A stretch of DNA of 64,000 bases from Sulfitobacter maritimus (GCF_013346665.1 NZ_JABVBB010000017.1:1-64000), one strand, 5' to 3'. Counted from the stretch's first letter, positions 32,945-41,563 are shown. Notes: a model not told the origin generated them from the sequence alone. Program-made: numbers and translations.

Positions 32945-34437
32945 GCCATTCCTTGAACACCCGGGTGGCACGGTTGAACGATGTGCTGGTTTCGGTGAAC
33001 CTGCTGAACTGGGATGCGCGGGTGATGATGCCCGCAGGCGGAGCCGAAACCCGCGGCCATCAGATTGCCACCTTGATGGGAATCGCGCGCGAGATGATTT
33101 TGGACCCCGGCATGGGCGAAGCTGCCGAGGCTATGCTGAATGGGAAGCCATCCGACCTCGATCGCCGCGCTGCGCTTGCGGTGCAGGATGCGCGCGCCCA
33201 TCACGGCCGCATCCCCGCTGATCTGTTGCGTCGACAGGCCGAACAGTCGATCACCGCCGGGGCTGCCTGGACCGAGGCGCGACGGACCGGCGATTTCGCG
33301 CTGTTTCAACCGCATCTGCAGAGTATCGTCGATCTGGCGCGCGAGAAGGCGCAGGCGCTTGGCTATGACGATCATCCCTATGATCCTATGGCCGATGTGT
33401 TTGAACCGGGGGCAACGGCGGCAAAACTCACCAGTTTCTTCGATCAATTGCGCGATGGTATTCGCCCTATTTTGGATGCCGTCTTGGCCTGCCCTGCCCC
33501 GCGCAGTGATTTCCTGTTCCGCAATTATCCGGTAGAGGACCAGCAAGCCTTCTGTGCCTATATTGCCGAAGCACTTGGCTATGACATGGCCCGCGGGCGG
33601 CTTGATACGGCAGTGCATCCGTTTGAGATTTCCATGACGCGCAACGACGTGCGGATCACCTCGCGCTGGAACCCAAATTACCTGCCGATGTCGATCTTCG
33701 GCACGATCCACGAAGCGGGCCACGCGCTTTATGAGATGGGCGCAGCCCCGGCGCTGACACGCGGGGCGCATGCGACGGATATGATTGGGCTATACGCTGT
33801 CGCGGGCACCAGTTTTGGCATGCACGAAAGTCAGTCGCGCCTGTTGGAAAACCACATTGGCCGCACGCCGGCGTTCTGGGCGGTGCATTACGGGCGGCTG
33901 CGTGACACCTTCCCCGAACAACTCTCCGACGTTAGCGAGGACGAGTTCGTCGCCGCGATTAACCGCGTCTCGCCGGGTCTTACCCGGGTCGAGGCGGATG
34001 AGTTGACTTATGATCTGCATATCATGCTGCGGGTGAAGATCGAGATGGCACTGATGGACGGCTCGCTGGACGTTGCAGATGTGCCCGAGGCATGGAACGC
34101 GGCGATGAAGTCCGATCTGGGACTAGATGTGCCGGACGATGGCATGGGGTGCTTGCAGGACGTGCATTGGTCGCACGGCTATATCGGGTCTTTCCCGACC
34201 TATACGCTGGGAAATTCGACCGCGGCACAGATCATGGCGCATCTGGATCAGACGCGACCCGCCGTGCGCGAGGGGGTGATTTCGGGCGACTATGCGCCGG
34301 TGCAGGCCGCACTTGGCGATTTAGTTTGGCAGCACGGGCGGTCGTGCAGCCGGGCGGAGATACTCGGCGGTATCGGAGCCGAGGCTTATGACCCAACGTC
34401 CTACCTTGCTTATCTTCGGGGAAAGTTCGCCGAATAG
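32941..34437 (+). CDS. M32-family metallocarboxypeptidase
   Basis: The 498-residue protein has the M32 zinc motif H257-E-A-G-H261 in TIHEAGHALYE, with the third ligand E295 in MHESQSRLLEN. Length matches carboxypeptidase Taq/M32 enzymes (about 500). It removes C-terminal residues from peptides in the cytoplasm. It is translationally coupled to the transporter, so it most likely processes what that transporter imports. M32 enzymes are broad-specificity, so the exact peptide cannot be stated. Confidence 0.94.
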   Translation: MSHSLNTRVARLNDVLVSVNLLNWDARVMMPAGGAETRGHQIATLMGIAREMILDPGMGEAAEAMLNGKPSDLDRRAALAVQDARAHHGRIPADLLRRQAEQSITAGAAWTEARRTGDFALFQPHLQSIVDLAREKAQALGYDDHPYDPMADVFEPGATAAKLTSFFDQLRDGIRPILDAVLACPAPRSDFLFRNYPVEDQQAFCAYIAEALGYDMARGRLDTAVHPFEISMTRNDVRITSRWNPNYLPMSIFGTIHEAGHALYEMGAAPALTRGAHATDMIGLYAVAGTSFGMHESQSRLLENHIGRTPAFWAVHYGRLRDTFPEQLSDVSEDEFVAAINRVSPGLTRVEADELTYDLHIMLRVKIEMALMDGSLDVADVPEAWNAAMKSDLGLDVPDDGMGCLQDVHWSHGYIGSFPTYTLGNSTAAQIMAHLDQTRPAVREGVISGDYAPVQAALGDLVWQHGRSCSRAEILGGIGAEAYDPTSYLAYLRGKFAE

Positions 34438-34456
34438 GTTTAGCGCCCTTGCTGAG

Positions 34457-34954
34457 TCACGCTGGCAGAGACAGTTCGCGCGGGGCGGTGATAACGCAAT
34501 CCGCGTCCGCATAGACCCAATCGCCGGGTTTTATGGTAATGTCGCCAAAGCTGACGCGCACGCCCATCCGCCCTTCGGTTGGTGTATTACCGCGCCGGGC
34601 GGTGGTGCCGAGCGCATGAACGCCTATCTCCAGCGCATCAATCCCCCGGCTGTCACGGATCACCCCGTTGATCACTACCCCACGCCAGCCGTTGCGTGCC
34701 GCGATTTCCGCCAATCGGTCCCCCATCACCCCCACGCGCATCGACCCGGCTGCATCGACGACCAGCACACGACCCGCGCCAGGCTGCTCAAGCGCGCGCA
34801 GCACCGGGCGGTGGTCCTCGAATGTTGAGAGCGTCTGGCATGGGCCAAAGTAGCTCAGCGGCCTGCCAAACTGGCGGAACTGGAGCGCGCAGACCTGTAG
34901 GTCGGTGTGGTATAGGTCATAAAGATCAGGGGTCACGATCACGGGTTGGGTCAT
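34457..34954 (-). CDS. RraA-like protein (aldolase/regulator family)
   Basis: The 165-residue protein has the RraA fold signatures VVDAAGSMRVGVMGDRLAEI and GVVINGVIRDSRGI. The family contains the RNase E inhibitor RraA and metal-dependent 4-hydroxy-4-methyl-2-oxoglutarate/oxaloacetate-type aldolases. The GDRLA and GxxRD motifs are present in both. The gene is convergent with the carboxypeptidase, only 19 bp away. In this catabolic island an aldolase or decarboxylase role on a keto acid is as likely as RNase E control. Its length (165) is close to RraA itself. Confidence 0.85.
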   Translation of the reverse strand: MTQPVIVTPDLYDLYHTDLQVCALQFRQFGRPLSYFGPCQTLSTFEDHRPVLRALEQPGAGRVLVVDAAGSMRVGVMGDRLAEIAARNGWRGVVINGVIRDSRGIDALEIGVHALGTTARRGNTPTEGRMGVRVSFGDITIKPGDWVYADADCVITAPRELSLPA

Positions 34955-35326
34955 CTGGAGGGCTCCTTATGGCCTGTCATTTGTGGCCCGCGCGGGGGCG
35001 AAGATCAAACCCCGATCGGCTTACCCACCGCTGCCACATCCTCGAGACTGGAAACGATAGCTACCGCTTCAAGGCCAGCGCTGAGGCTGCAAAGAAAACA
35101 GGAAAGGAGACCAAAACATTGACCGCGTCATAAACCACGACGCATAACTGAGGGTGGGTCAAATCTCGGTGAAAATACCGGGTCAGTTCTCAATGACAAT
35201 CAACAGGCCTGGGCGCTGTTCTGTGACAAGACCTTAGTTGCTGTCGCGATATATTCTTGTACAGGTTGCAACCAGAGTGGTTAAAGGCCACTTTGCTGCA
35301 GTTTTCCAAGTTCACTATGAAAGGTC
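34955..35326. other. Intergenic region with IS21-type terminal repeat
   Basis: No gene is supported here. The notable feature is a 24-bp direct repeat pair at 35156-35203, listed separately, that looks like an IS21 end. An open frame extending into 35133 is short and has no ribosome binding site. Confidence 0.4.
35156..35203 (+). repeat. Two 24-bp tandem repeats, likely an IS21-family end
   Basis: GGGTCA-N2-TCTC-N2-TGA occurs at 35156 and again at 35180, with a period of 24 bp. IS21-family elements carry multiple internal end repeats of this kind that bind IstA. No istA is near; together with the istB relic at 15.6 kb it shows past IS21 activity on this replicon. Confidence 0.45.
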
Positions 35327-35917
35327 ATGTCGTTTATGACGTCCCGCAAAGATCGAAGGCAGGAACTGCGTCGGCAAGCCATCCTTGAGTTGGCCGAAAT
35401 TTTCTTTGCAAGACAGGGTATAGCAGCAACTACCCTAGACCAAATTGGCGCTGAACTAGGCGTTACAAGAGCAAGCCTCTACTATTATTACAAGGACAAG
35501 GACGACCTTGTTGTAGCCGTCCTTCAAAAGGCGCTCGACAAAATGAACCGCAAAGCGGCGCGGGAGATGGCAGGGCTGGATGATCCTTTGCTTAAGTTGA
35601 AGGCGAAGGCCCGCAGCTATGCCCTCGCAACGGTGAGCATGCGGCCCGGCAAGATAATCTCTTATAGCTTTGATTTTCTCATGCAAATTCCAGAGGCGGC
35701 GATACTCTTGAGGAATGACATGGATAGCATAAGGATACTTCTTGATGAAGCGCTACATCAAGGTCTCATCCGAGATGTCGATCTAACTATCTTTACTCGA
35801 CTTTTATATGATGCGCTCAATCGGACCCCTATGCTGTGCGCAGTGGACGGCGCATCAGCTGAGAATGTGTTCGATAGAATTTGGGACATATTTCTTGGTG
35901 GGATTGAACAAACCTAG
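35327..35917 (+). CDS. TetR-family transcriptional regulator
   Basis: The 196-residue protein has the TetR N-terminal helix-turn-helix (TTLDQIGAELGVTRASLYYY followed by YKDKDDLV, residues 34-63) and an all-helical ligand domain. The start may be M1 or M4 (35336); the AAAGG upstream suits M4 better. It stands alone after the RraA-like gene and before a 630-bp region with a small gene. Its target is not evident. Confidence 0.9.
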   Translation: MSFMTSRKDRRQELRRQAILELAEIFFARQGIAATTLDQIGAELGVTRASLYYYYKDKDDLVVAVLQKALDKMNRKAAREMAGLDDPLLKLKAKARSYALATVSMRPGKIISYSFDFLMQIPEAAILLRNDMDSIRILLDEALHQGLIRDVDLTIFTRLLYDALNRTPMLCAVDGASAENVFDRIWDIFLGGIEQT

Positions 35918-36549
35918 GAGCAATTCCCCTGAACGTACTGCGCTATCTAGTAACTTTTAACAGAAGCGCTAATTCCTGCGCCTATACCGGTGTACGAGGT
36001 TTCGAGGGCTTGAATTTACTTGAGTGAAGAAAGCCCGGACTCTCACGGTGCCGCCCCGATCAAAGAGCTTCCTCCCAGATTTTAACCCTATGATAGTATA
36101 TATGGCTTTATAACCTGACGCGGGCCGACGGATATGCCCGCATCAATGTTTTGCTGTGAGGGGTAGAGAGTTGAGTGATCCAGAACGGATAGAGTTGCTT
36201 GAGAAGGTTCTTGTGAAATACATCGAGCGTTTTGGGCTCATAGATGAGGCTCGCGCGTACTTCATCCATCATGCAAGTACCAAAGATGTCCCGCCTTCAA
36301 AAATGCACTAGGCACCATGGTCTGGTGTGAGATCTATCCCACTATTCGCGGTGGGCGGGGAGTGCCAAAGTTGGTCATTGCGTCATTCGAGCGCTAAAGC
36401 CCTATTTTCGACTGCTTTCCGTCCTGTTAATGGCATATTGTGGTGGTGCCTGTAGAGGCAGCTCTGACTTTAGGTAGCTGCAAAGCGTGCTTTACGGACT
36501 GCGGTCTTTAGAGAAAAGCGCTTAGACGCATTTAAGGCTGGAGAAATTG
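35918..36549. other. Mostly gene-free region with one small TTG-start gene
   Basis: Apart from the 46-codon frame at 36171-36311, no gene is supported. The remaining DNA before the DUF4214 gene should hold that gene's promoter; I cannot fix it. Confidence 0.4.
36171..36311 (+). CDS. Small 46-residue protein, TTG start
   Basis: After GAGGGGTAGAGAG a TTG opens a 46-codon frame: SDPERIELLEKVLVKYIERF, then GLIDEARAYFIHHASTKDV, ending PSKMH. The composition is that of a real amphipathic helical protein, with Leu/Ile/Val at regular spacing and charged residues between. I do not recognise a named family. It is independent of its neighbours. Confidence 0.5.
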   Translation: MSDPERIELLEKVLVKYIERFGLIDEARAYFIHHASTKDVPPSKMH

Positions 36550-37983
36550 GTGCCCCCACGAACCAAAATTGACATCGCGACAAATCGGCGAGACGCCCAT
36601 GAAACTGTTTTTGGTATTCGAGAAGATACCGTATCGCGTGGCGTTGACTTGGCAGGGGCCGAAGTTACGGCCATTTTCGCGGATGGTACTTCAGAAGAGC
36701 TGATCTGGCGTGCGCTCGACCAATGGACGAGAGGTGGGGCGGCCGGTAAGAGTGTGGCGCTATCCTATAGTTTTGGTGTCCATGAATTGTCAGCCAGCAA
36801 GCGGTTGGCATCTCTTGAGATCGACCTGTCCCCGGCCAGTTCGGTGTTTGACATCTCATTGGCCAGTGAAGGCTCAGCTGGTGGTAACACACCTACATCA
36901 CATGTCGGGTTTCCATTCAGACTGGCACCGGGTTTCGAAGAAATGGGTGGCCGCGTAACAGCGACGTACTCTGGTGAGGTGAATCTCGTTGAGCGGCCTG
37001 CCCAGGGGGACCTTTATACAACATTGACGATCGATTTCACCAACCTTCCGGCCGGCGGTCTATTGGGGAAGGCCGAGTGGGATTCAGATATCGATACGAC
37101 GAAATATGCAGGAGATCTTGCTCCCAGCCGAGGTCAGGATTTCTCGGGCCGAAACACGCTGAGGGGAAGCGCTGAAGCGGATTTCTTGTTTGGTGGTGGT
37201 AGCAACGATACCATCGATGGGCGTGCTGGGATTGATACCGCCGCCTATTTGGGGGCCAGGGGGAGCTATACTCTTACGATCAGTAAGAGTGCGACGCGCA
37301 TCACAGATCGGGAGGGCTCGGAAGGGCGAGACACCCTAATCGACATAGAACAGCTGGCGTTTTCAGATCACCTTATGGACTTGGAAGACTACTCCAGTCT
37401 GACACGGCTCAGCTCATCCAAGTTTTCTGATTTGGCGAAAGTCTATGTCGCCTACTTTGGACGTGCTGCCGATGCCGAGGGGCTATACTTCTGGGCGGAT
37501 AAACTGGCGGAAGGTATGGATATGCATACCATCGCGAGCCACTTTTCCCAATCCGCAGAAGCCAAAGCGCTGTACCCCAATACAGGCGATACGTCCGGTT
37601 TTGTAAGTGCAGTCTATGCAAATGTCTTGGGCCGTACACCTGATCAGGCCGGATTTAACTTTTGGACCACTCATCTGAGTAACGGGTCCCTGTCCCCGGC
37701 AACCTTCGTGCTTAGTATCATAGGAGGCGCGCAAGGAGGCGACATTACCTATCTTTCCCACAAAGCGGATCTTGGTGTCTACTTTTCCGCCATCAAAGGC
37801 ATGTCAGATGTGTCGGACGCCCAAGAAATCCTGAACATCTTTGGCGATCAAGCCACCTCAAACGTAGAGGCGGCGAAGGACAGCATTGATCGTTACTTTG
37901 ATGCTGCTTCTGCAGATAATAGCGGACAGTTCATCTTCAATCTTATTGGTGTGGTGGACGATCCTTTTGCGGGAGCGCTTTGA
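36550..37983 (+). CDS. DUF4214-domain protein with N-terminal beta domain
   Basis: I use the GTG at 36550 (GGAG six bases upstream); the TTG at 36547 is the alternative. The product of 477 residues has an N-terminal part of about 200 residues with beta-sandwich character (VTATYSGEVNLVE, LYTTLTIDFTNLPAGG). Then comes a short RTX-like stretch (LFGGGSNDTIDGRAGIDTA, about 217-236). A C-terminal DUF4214 domain covers about 298-420 (VYVAYFGRAADAEGLYFW, VYANVLGRTPDQAGFNFW). No signal peptide is seen, so type I secretion is likely. The domain order is the reverse of the 11153 protein, where DUF4214 is at the N-terminus. A secreted adhesin- or carbohydrate-related role is plausible but unproven. Confidence 0.75.
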   Translation: MPPRTKIDIATNRRDAHETVFGIREDTVSRGVDLAGAEVTAIFADGTSEELIWRALDQWTRGGAAGKSVALSYSFGVHELSASKRLASLEIDLSPASSVFDISLASEGSAGGNTPTSHVGFPFRLAPGFEEMGGRVTATYSGEVNLVERPAQGDLYTTLTIDFTNLPAGGLLGKAEWDSDIDTTKYAGDLAPSRGQDFSGRNTLRGSAEADFLFGGGSNDTIDGRAGIDTAAYLGARGSYTLTISKSATRITDREGSEGRDTLIDIEQLAFSDHLMDLEDYSSLTRLSSSKFSDLAKVYVAYFGRAADAEGLYFWADKLAEGMDMHTIASHFSQSAEAKALYPNTGDTSGFVSAVYANVLGRTPDQAGFNFWTTHLSNGSLSPATFVLSIIGGAQGGDITYLSHKADLGVYFSAIKGMSDVSDAQEILNIFGDQATSNVEAAKDSIDRYFDAASADNSGQFIFNLIGVVDDPFAGAL

Positions 37984-38246
37984 CGCCGCTCGCCTTCAGG
38001 TGGCGTAGTGAGGCGCAGGAGGGCAAAAGTTCTCCCTTGCTGCACAAGTTCACTAATTTCGGATAAATCCTTGCAAATGCGGCCTTCTGGTAGGCTTGGC
38101 GCCGGCTACGAGAGCATAAACGGTTAATCACTTTGGGCGAGACCTCGCCATAAATCTGGTGCCACATGTCTTGGGGATGTATTTTGGTCCTATTGCGCCT
38201 CATAGACGTTCTGCGCCTTTGAGCGCGCTGTAGGATAGGTGTGATC

Positions 38247-38339
38247 ATGATCGCATTTTTTGGATCTTATTTGCTGGTGCTGGCTGTGGCGGCCTGCCTT
38301 TGCCTCGCGCTCGCGTTAGCCTTGGGAGCTGGCCGGTAA
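38247..38339 (+). CDS. 30-residue hydrophobic peptide, possible small membrane protein
   Basis: An ATG after TAGGATAGGT opens a 30-codon frame, MIAFFGSYLLVLAVAACLCL then ALALALGAGR, ending in TAA. It is one uninterrupted hydrophobic helix long enough to cross a membrane, with a terminal Arg. It may be a small membrane protein or a fragment of a lost permease. No homologue comes to mind. Confidence 0.3.
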   Translation: MIAFFGSYLLVLAVAACLCLALALALGAGR

Positions 38340-38371
38340 CGCGTTAGGTTTGGACAGATACACCTGTGGTC

Positions 38372-38456
38372 TGAGCAGTGCCCCGACAGTTGGTGTAACT
38401 CCCGCTGGTAGCGCGGGCTGAGCGGAGCCTTCGCATAGCGAAGCGAGGCCCGTGCA
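38372..38456 (+). repeat. 85-bp dispersed repeat, copy A
   Basis: The segment matches the one at 45799-45884 over its whole length with scattered differences. Shared blocks include GAGCAGTG, ACAGTTGG and GCGGAGCCTTCGCATAGCG continuing AAGCGAG. The core CTTCGC-ATA-GCGAAG can form a hairpin. Both copies are on the plus strand and bracket the 38.5-45.8 kb segment. It may be a MITE-like element or an IS end remnant. Confidence 0.6.
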
Positions 38457-38526
38457 AGTCGCTTGGCGGCCATGGTTGTTCTTCCGCTAAGGTTTGGTGT
38501 GCGACTTTTGTCCGAGGAGAGCAACC

Positions 38527-38592
38527 ATGACCAAAAACGGTCTATCAGATATCACCGCGCTGCGTGCGCAGCTTCCAGTCAGCGCTCTATAG
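38527..38592 (+). pseudogene. Truncated 22-codon start of an unknown gene
   Basis: A strong ribosome binding site (CGAGGAGAGCAACC) precedes an ATG and 21 further codons, MTKNGLSDITALRAQLPVSA. The frame then hits TAG inside the 3' end of the convergent racemase/epimerase gene. It looks like the start of a larger gene (possibly a transposase) cut off at a recombination junction. Confidence 0.35.
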
Positions 38593-39688
38593 ACCAAGAG
38601 GTTGAAGCGCTCAGGAATTCTCGGTTGAGTGTCACACCAATTCCAGGGCCTGACGGCACGGGCATCACGCCATTTTCAGTTTCTAACGGCTCGTTAACGA
38701 TGTCCGTCTTGAAATAGCGGCTCGAGCTGGAAGTATCGCCAGGAAGAGAGAAATTTGGGAGGCTTGCCAAATGAATGTTGTGGGCGCGGCCCACACCCGC
38801 CTCTAACATGCCGCCACACCAGACCGGTACGTCAAACGCAGCGGCAATATCATGTATCCGTAGGGCCTCACTGAAGCCTCCAACACGTCCTACCTTGATG
38901 TTGATAACCCTCGCTGCGTCTGTTTCGAGGGCCTTCCGTGCATCCTTTGCCGATCGGATGCTTTCATCTAGGCAGATAGCGGTTCTCAATCTGGCTTGTA
39001 GGGCGGCATGATCGTGCAGATCATCATATGCGAGCGGCTGCTCGATGTAGTCTAAGTTCAGTTCATCAAGGGCATACATCAGGTTCATGTCGGAGAGAGA
39101 ATAGGCAGTATTTGCGTCAACCGTCAGGGGGGTATCGGGTAGCGCTTTCCTTACAGCACGAACGAGACCCAAGTCATGGCCCGGCTTAATTTTTAGTTTG
39201 ATACGCTGATACCCTTGAGCGACATGCGCTTTCGCCTTTTCAACAGTCGCATTGATTTCATCAATCCCAAGAGACACTCCCACTGGCACAGACCGCCTGA
39301 GCCCTCCTAGAAGTGTGCTCAAAGGTAGCTGCAGGGATTTCGCCCAAAGATCCCAAAAAGCCGTTTCGAACATGGCTTTTGTCATCCAATGCCCGCGCCA
39401 GGGTTCTAGCATCTCCGCAAACATTGCTGGATTGTCGAAGCTCTTTCCCATAGCTTTCGGAAGAATTGCTTTCTCAGCCAAATCTAAAGCGCCGGGGATA
39501 GTGTCTTCCAAATAATTCGGAAGAAGGTCCATGACCCCTTCACCGTAGCCTTCGAGATGGCCACTGCGTAGTGTAAGTAACGGAAAAACTTTATTATACA
39601 TTGTTCCGCTTGAGATCGTGAACGGATTGAGCAGTGGTAGCTCAATCAGTCGAATCTCTGCACTATCTATAGTAAGGGAAGAAGACAT
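38579..39688 (-). CDS. Enolase-superfamily racemase/epimerase (N-acylamino acid racemase / OSBS-like)
   Basis: The 369-residue protein belongs to the muconate-lactonizing subgroup of the enolase superfamily. It shows the KxK motif at K164-K168 (RIKLKIKPGHD), metal ligands D191 (VDANTAY), E216 (YIEQPLA) and D241 (CLDESI), and the opposing base K265 (INIKVGRVGG). The C-terminal stretch CGGMLEAGVGRAHNIHLA and LPGDTSSSSRYF is typical of o-succinylbenzoate synthase/N-acylamino acid racemase members. It abstracts an alpha proton and racemises or epimerises an acylated amino acid or dipeptide. It lies downstream of a peptide-binding protein gene on the same strand, which supports a catabolic racemase over menaquinone synthesis. 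Confidence 0.85.
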   Translation of the reverse strand: MSSSLTIDSAEIRLIELPLLNPFTISSGTMYNKVFPLLTLRSGHLEGYGEGVMDLLPNYLEDTIPGALDLAEKAILPKAMGKSFDNPAMFAEMLEPWRGHWMTKAMFETAFWDLWAKSLQLPLSTLLGGLRRSVPVGVSLGIDEINATVEKAKAHVAQGYQRIKLKIKPGHDLGLVRAVRKALPDTPLTVDANTAYSLSDMNLMYALDELNLDYIEQPLAYDDLHDHAALQARLRTAICLDESIRSAKDARKALETDAARVINIKVGRVGGFSEALRIHDIAAAFDVPVWCGGMLEAGVGRAHNIHLASLPNFSLPGDTSSSSRYFKTDIVNEPLETENGVMPVPSGPGIGVTLNREFLSASTSWSIER

Positions 39689-39806
39689 CGATACCTCAAT
39701 AGTCGGTTTATTTTCTTATTTCTTGATCAGGGATCATATAAGATTGCCGCATGCGTATCAGGCCGTTGATCAAACATGAAAACCTTGGTCATGCAGTGAT
39801 ATTAAT

Positions 39807-39836
39807 GCCTTAAGGAGACAGGTATCTCCTTAAGGC
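39807..39836. terminator. Perfect 12-bp hairpin between binding protein and racemase genes
   Basis: GCCTTAAGGAGA (39807-39818), loop CAGGTA, then TCTCCTTAAGGC (39825-39836). It lies 11 bp after the stop of the binding protein gene and about 120 bp before the racemase start. No T-tract follows on the minus strand. It probably acts as a partial terminator or 3' stabiliser that raises binding protein over racemase expression. Confidence 0.55.
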
Positions 39837-39847
39837 GCAAAGATGAA

Positions 39848-41362
39848 TTAATTCCAGCTAACCTCGTTGAAGCGCAAGACTTCGTCAGGCGTCGGTGTGT
39901 ATGAAACTTCTTCTGTCATGATATAGTTCGTATTGTACGAGAATAGCGGAGCCCAGTAGGCTTTCTCCGCAATAATCTTGAGCGCTTCTGTATAATTCTT
40001 TTCGCGTTCTGCGGGGTCTGTTGAACTGTCTGCGACTTCCAAAGCGGCTAGAACAGCACCATCTCGTGCATCATCTTGCCCTCCATGCTTGAAGAAATGG
40101 CTCACCATCGCAGAGGCGTCATTGATTGATGACGAACCCCACGTAAGCGAGCCGATCGGAACCTCTCCCGAACTATTCAAATCCCTAAGGGCGGAGTACT
40201 GCAGCATTCGGAAATTCGTCTTGATACCCACAGCATTCAAATAACTGGTTATCGCTTCAGCATATTCACGGTCGCGATAAGCGTAGAAGTCTGTAGTAAA
40301 ACCGTCCGGATAGCCCGCTTCGGCCAGCAGCTCCTTGGCTTTGTCTGGGTCGTAGGGGTAGGTTTTTACATCCTCTGTGCAGCCGAACTGGCTCGGGAAG
40401 CAGGCTGTCCAAATGACTTTGGATTCGCCCTTAAGTAAATTATCCACAATTGCTTGCCTGTCGATGGCGTGATTTACGGCCTGGCGCACCTTGAGCTTTG
40501 TAAACGGGTTATCAGCACCTGTTCTCCCAGCTGCATCCATGGGAAGATAGGCTACTCTCATAGTGCTTTCATTTTTCACCACGAACCCATCTCGACCAGA
40601 CATCTGCTCTGCCATATCGGTGGGGATCTGCCACGCAAGATCGAGTTTTCCTGTAAACAACTCGGCAAGCTGGCCGTTCACATCAGGTATCACCCTAACG
40701 TCTATTGTCTGGATCTGAGCGTTTCTTTTTGGACTTTCAAAGCGTTCTTCGAAGGCCTCCAGTACAAACCTTTTTCCTGGGTCCGACATTTTTACTCGGT
40801 ATGGCCCGGTTCCTACGGGCTCGGCATTCATCCCCTCAGAGCCAACTCGTGAATAATACTCATTTGGGTAGATGGCGACTGCGCCGGAAAGATACTCAAG
40901 GGCCGCGGGGAAGGTTTTGTTTAGATTGATACGTACAGTATACTGATCAAGTTTCTCCGCGCCCTCCATCCAGTTCACGTTGCTTTGCGACAAAACACCG
41001 TTTTCAGGGTTCGTAACGTAATTGATCGTAAACACGACATCGTCGGCGTCGAATGTCTCACCATTGTGGAACACAACGCCCTCACGGAGGTCGATCTCTA
41101 GTGTTTTTTCATCGATCCACCGCCAGTCTGTCGCAAGGTTTCCTGTATACTCGTTTGTGACTGGATCGCGGTACAACAGATTGTCCCAAATCGCGCGGCT
41201 CATGACCATGCCTTCGCGAGAGTTGCTGTAGTAACTGTCTAGGCTTTCCAAAGACTTAGCAATTGAGACATTCAGAGTGTCCGTAGCTTTTTCGGCATAG
41301 GCCATATGGGTGAAGCCGGCGCACATCGCTAACGTCAAGGGAAAGCAAGACAGCTTATTCAT
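39848..41362 (-). CDS. ABC transporter substrate-binding protein, family 5 (peptide type)
   Basis: The 504-residue protein has a signal peptide (MNKLSCFPLTLAMCAGFTHM, cleavage near AYA at residue 23) and the SBP_bac_5 fold (TGNLATDWRWIDEKTLEIDL, EPVGTGPYRVKM). It binds a peptide-like ligand in the periplasm. No permease or ATPase accompanies it, only the racemase gene downstream and a divergent IclR regulator, so it is a second orphan binding protein in this window. It may share the complete transporter encoded at 27409-32944 or one outside the window. Confidence 0.9.
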   Translation of the reverse strand: MNKLSCFPLTLAMCAGFTHMAYAEKATDTLNVSIAKSLESLDSYYSNSREGMVMSRAIWDNLLYRDPVTNEYTGNLATDWRWIDEKTLEIDLREGVVFHNGETFDADDVVFTINYVTNPENGVLSQSNVNWMEGAEKLDQYTVRINLNKTFPAALEYLSGAVAIYPNEYYSRVGSEGMNAEPVGTGPYRVKMSDPGKRFVLEAFEERFESPKRNAQIQTIDVRVIPDVNGQLAELFTGKLDLAWQIPTDMAEQMSGRDGFVVKNESTMRVAYLPMDAAGRTGADNPFTKLKVRQAVNHAIDRQAIVDNLLKGESKVIWTACFPSQFGCTEDVKTYPYDPDKAKELLAEAGYPDGFTTDFYAYRDREYAEAITSYLNAVGIKTNFRMLQYSALRDLNSSGEVPIGSLTWGSSSINDASAMVSHFFKHGGQDDARDGAVLAALEVADSSTDPAEREKNYTEALKIIAEKAYWAPLFSYNTNYIMTEEVSYTPTPDEVLRFNEVSWN

Positions 41363-41563
41363 TTATTGTACTCCTTCGTTTTAGCTCTTTAGATCGACAA
41401 AGATGCGGTGCGCTCATTTGGCGGTAACGGACAAACACCATTTGCAGAGCCTCAATCTCATGCCTTGTCGATCGTATTAAACTTCGATACAATGTATTTA
41501 ACTTTAAGCAACCATGCTTGTTCTTTTCTGTCAAGAACAGTCTTTCGACTGCTTGGTTCGTAA

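Larger units (their letters stand above)
37984..38578. other. Intergenic region with a repeat element and two tiny frames
   Basis: It contains repeat copy A (38372-38456) and tiny frames at 38247-38339 and 38527-38592, listed separately. A 101-codon minus-strand frame (37943-38248; MRRNRTKIHPQDMWHQIYG inside) overlaps the end of the DUF4214 gene. It lacks a ribosome binding site, so I leave it uncalled. Confidence 0.4.

Noticed and set aside
37943..38248. 101-codon minus-strand frame after the DUF4214 gene
   Set aside because: Overlaps the DUF4214 3' end, no ribosome binding site and no recognisable family, though its composition is not clearly a shadow.
38579..39688. menC of menaquinone synthesis
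   Set aside because: No other men gene nearby; linked to a peptide-binding protein and IclR regulator, so a catabolic racemase is more likely.
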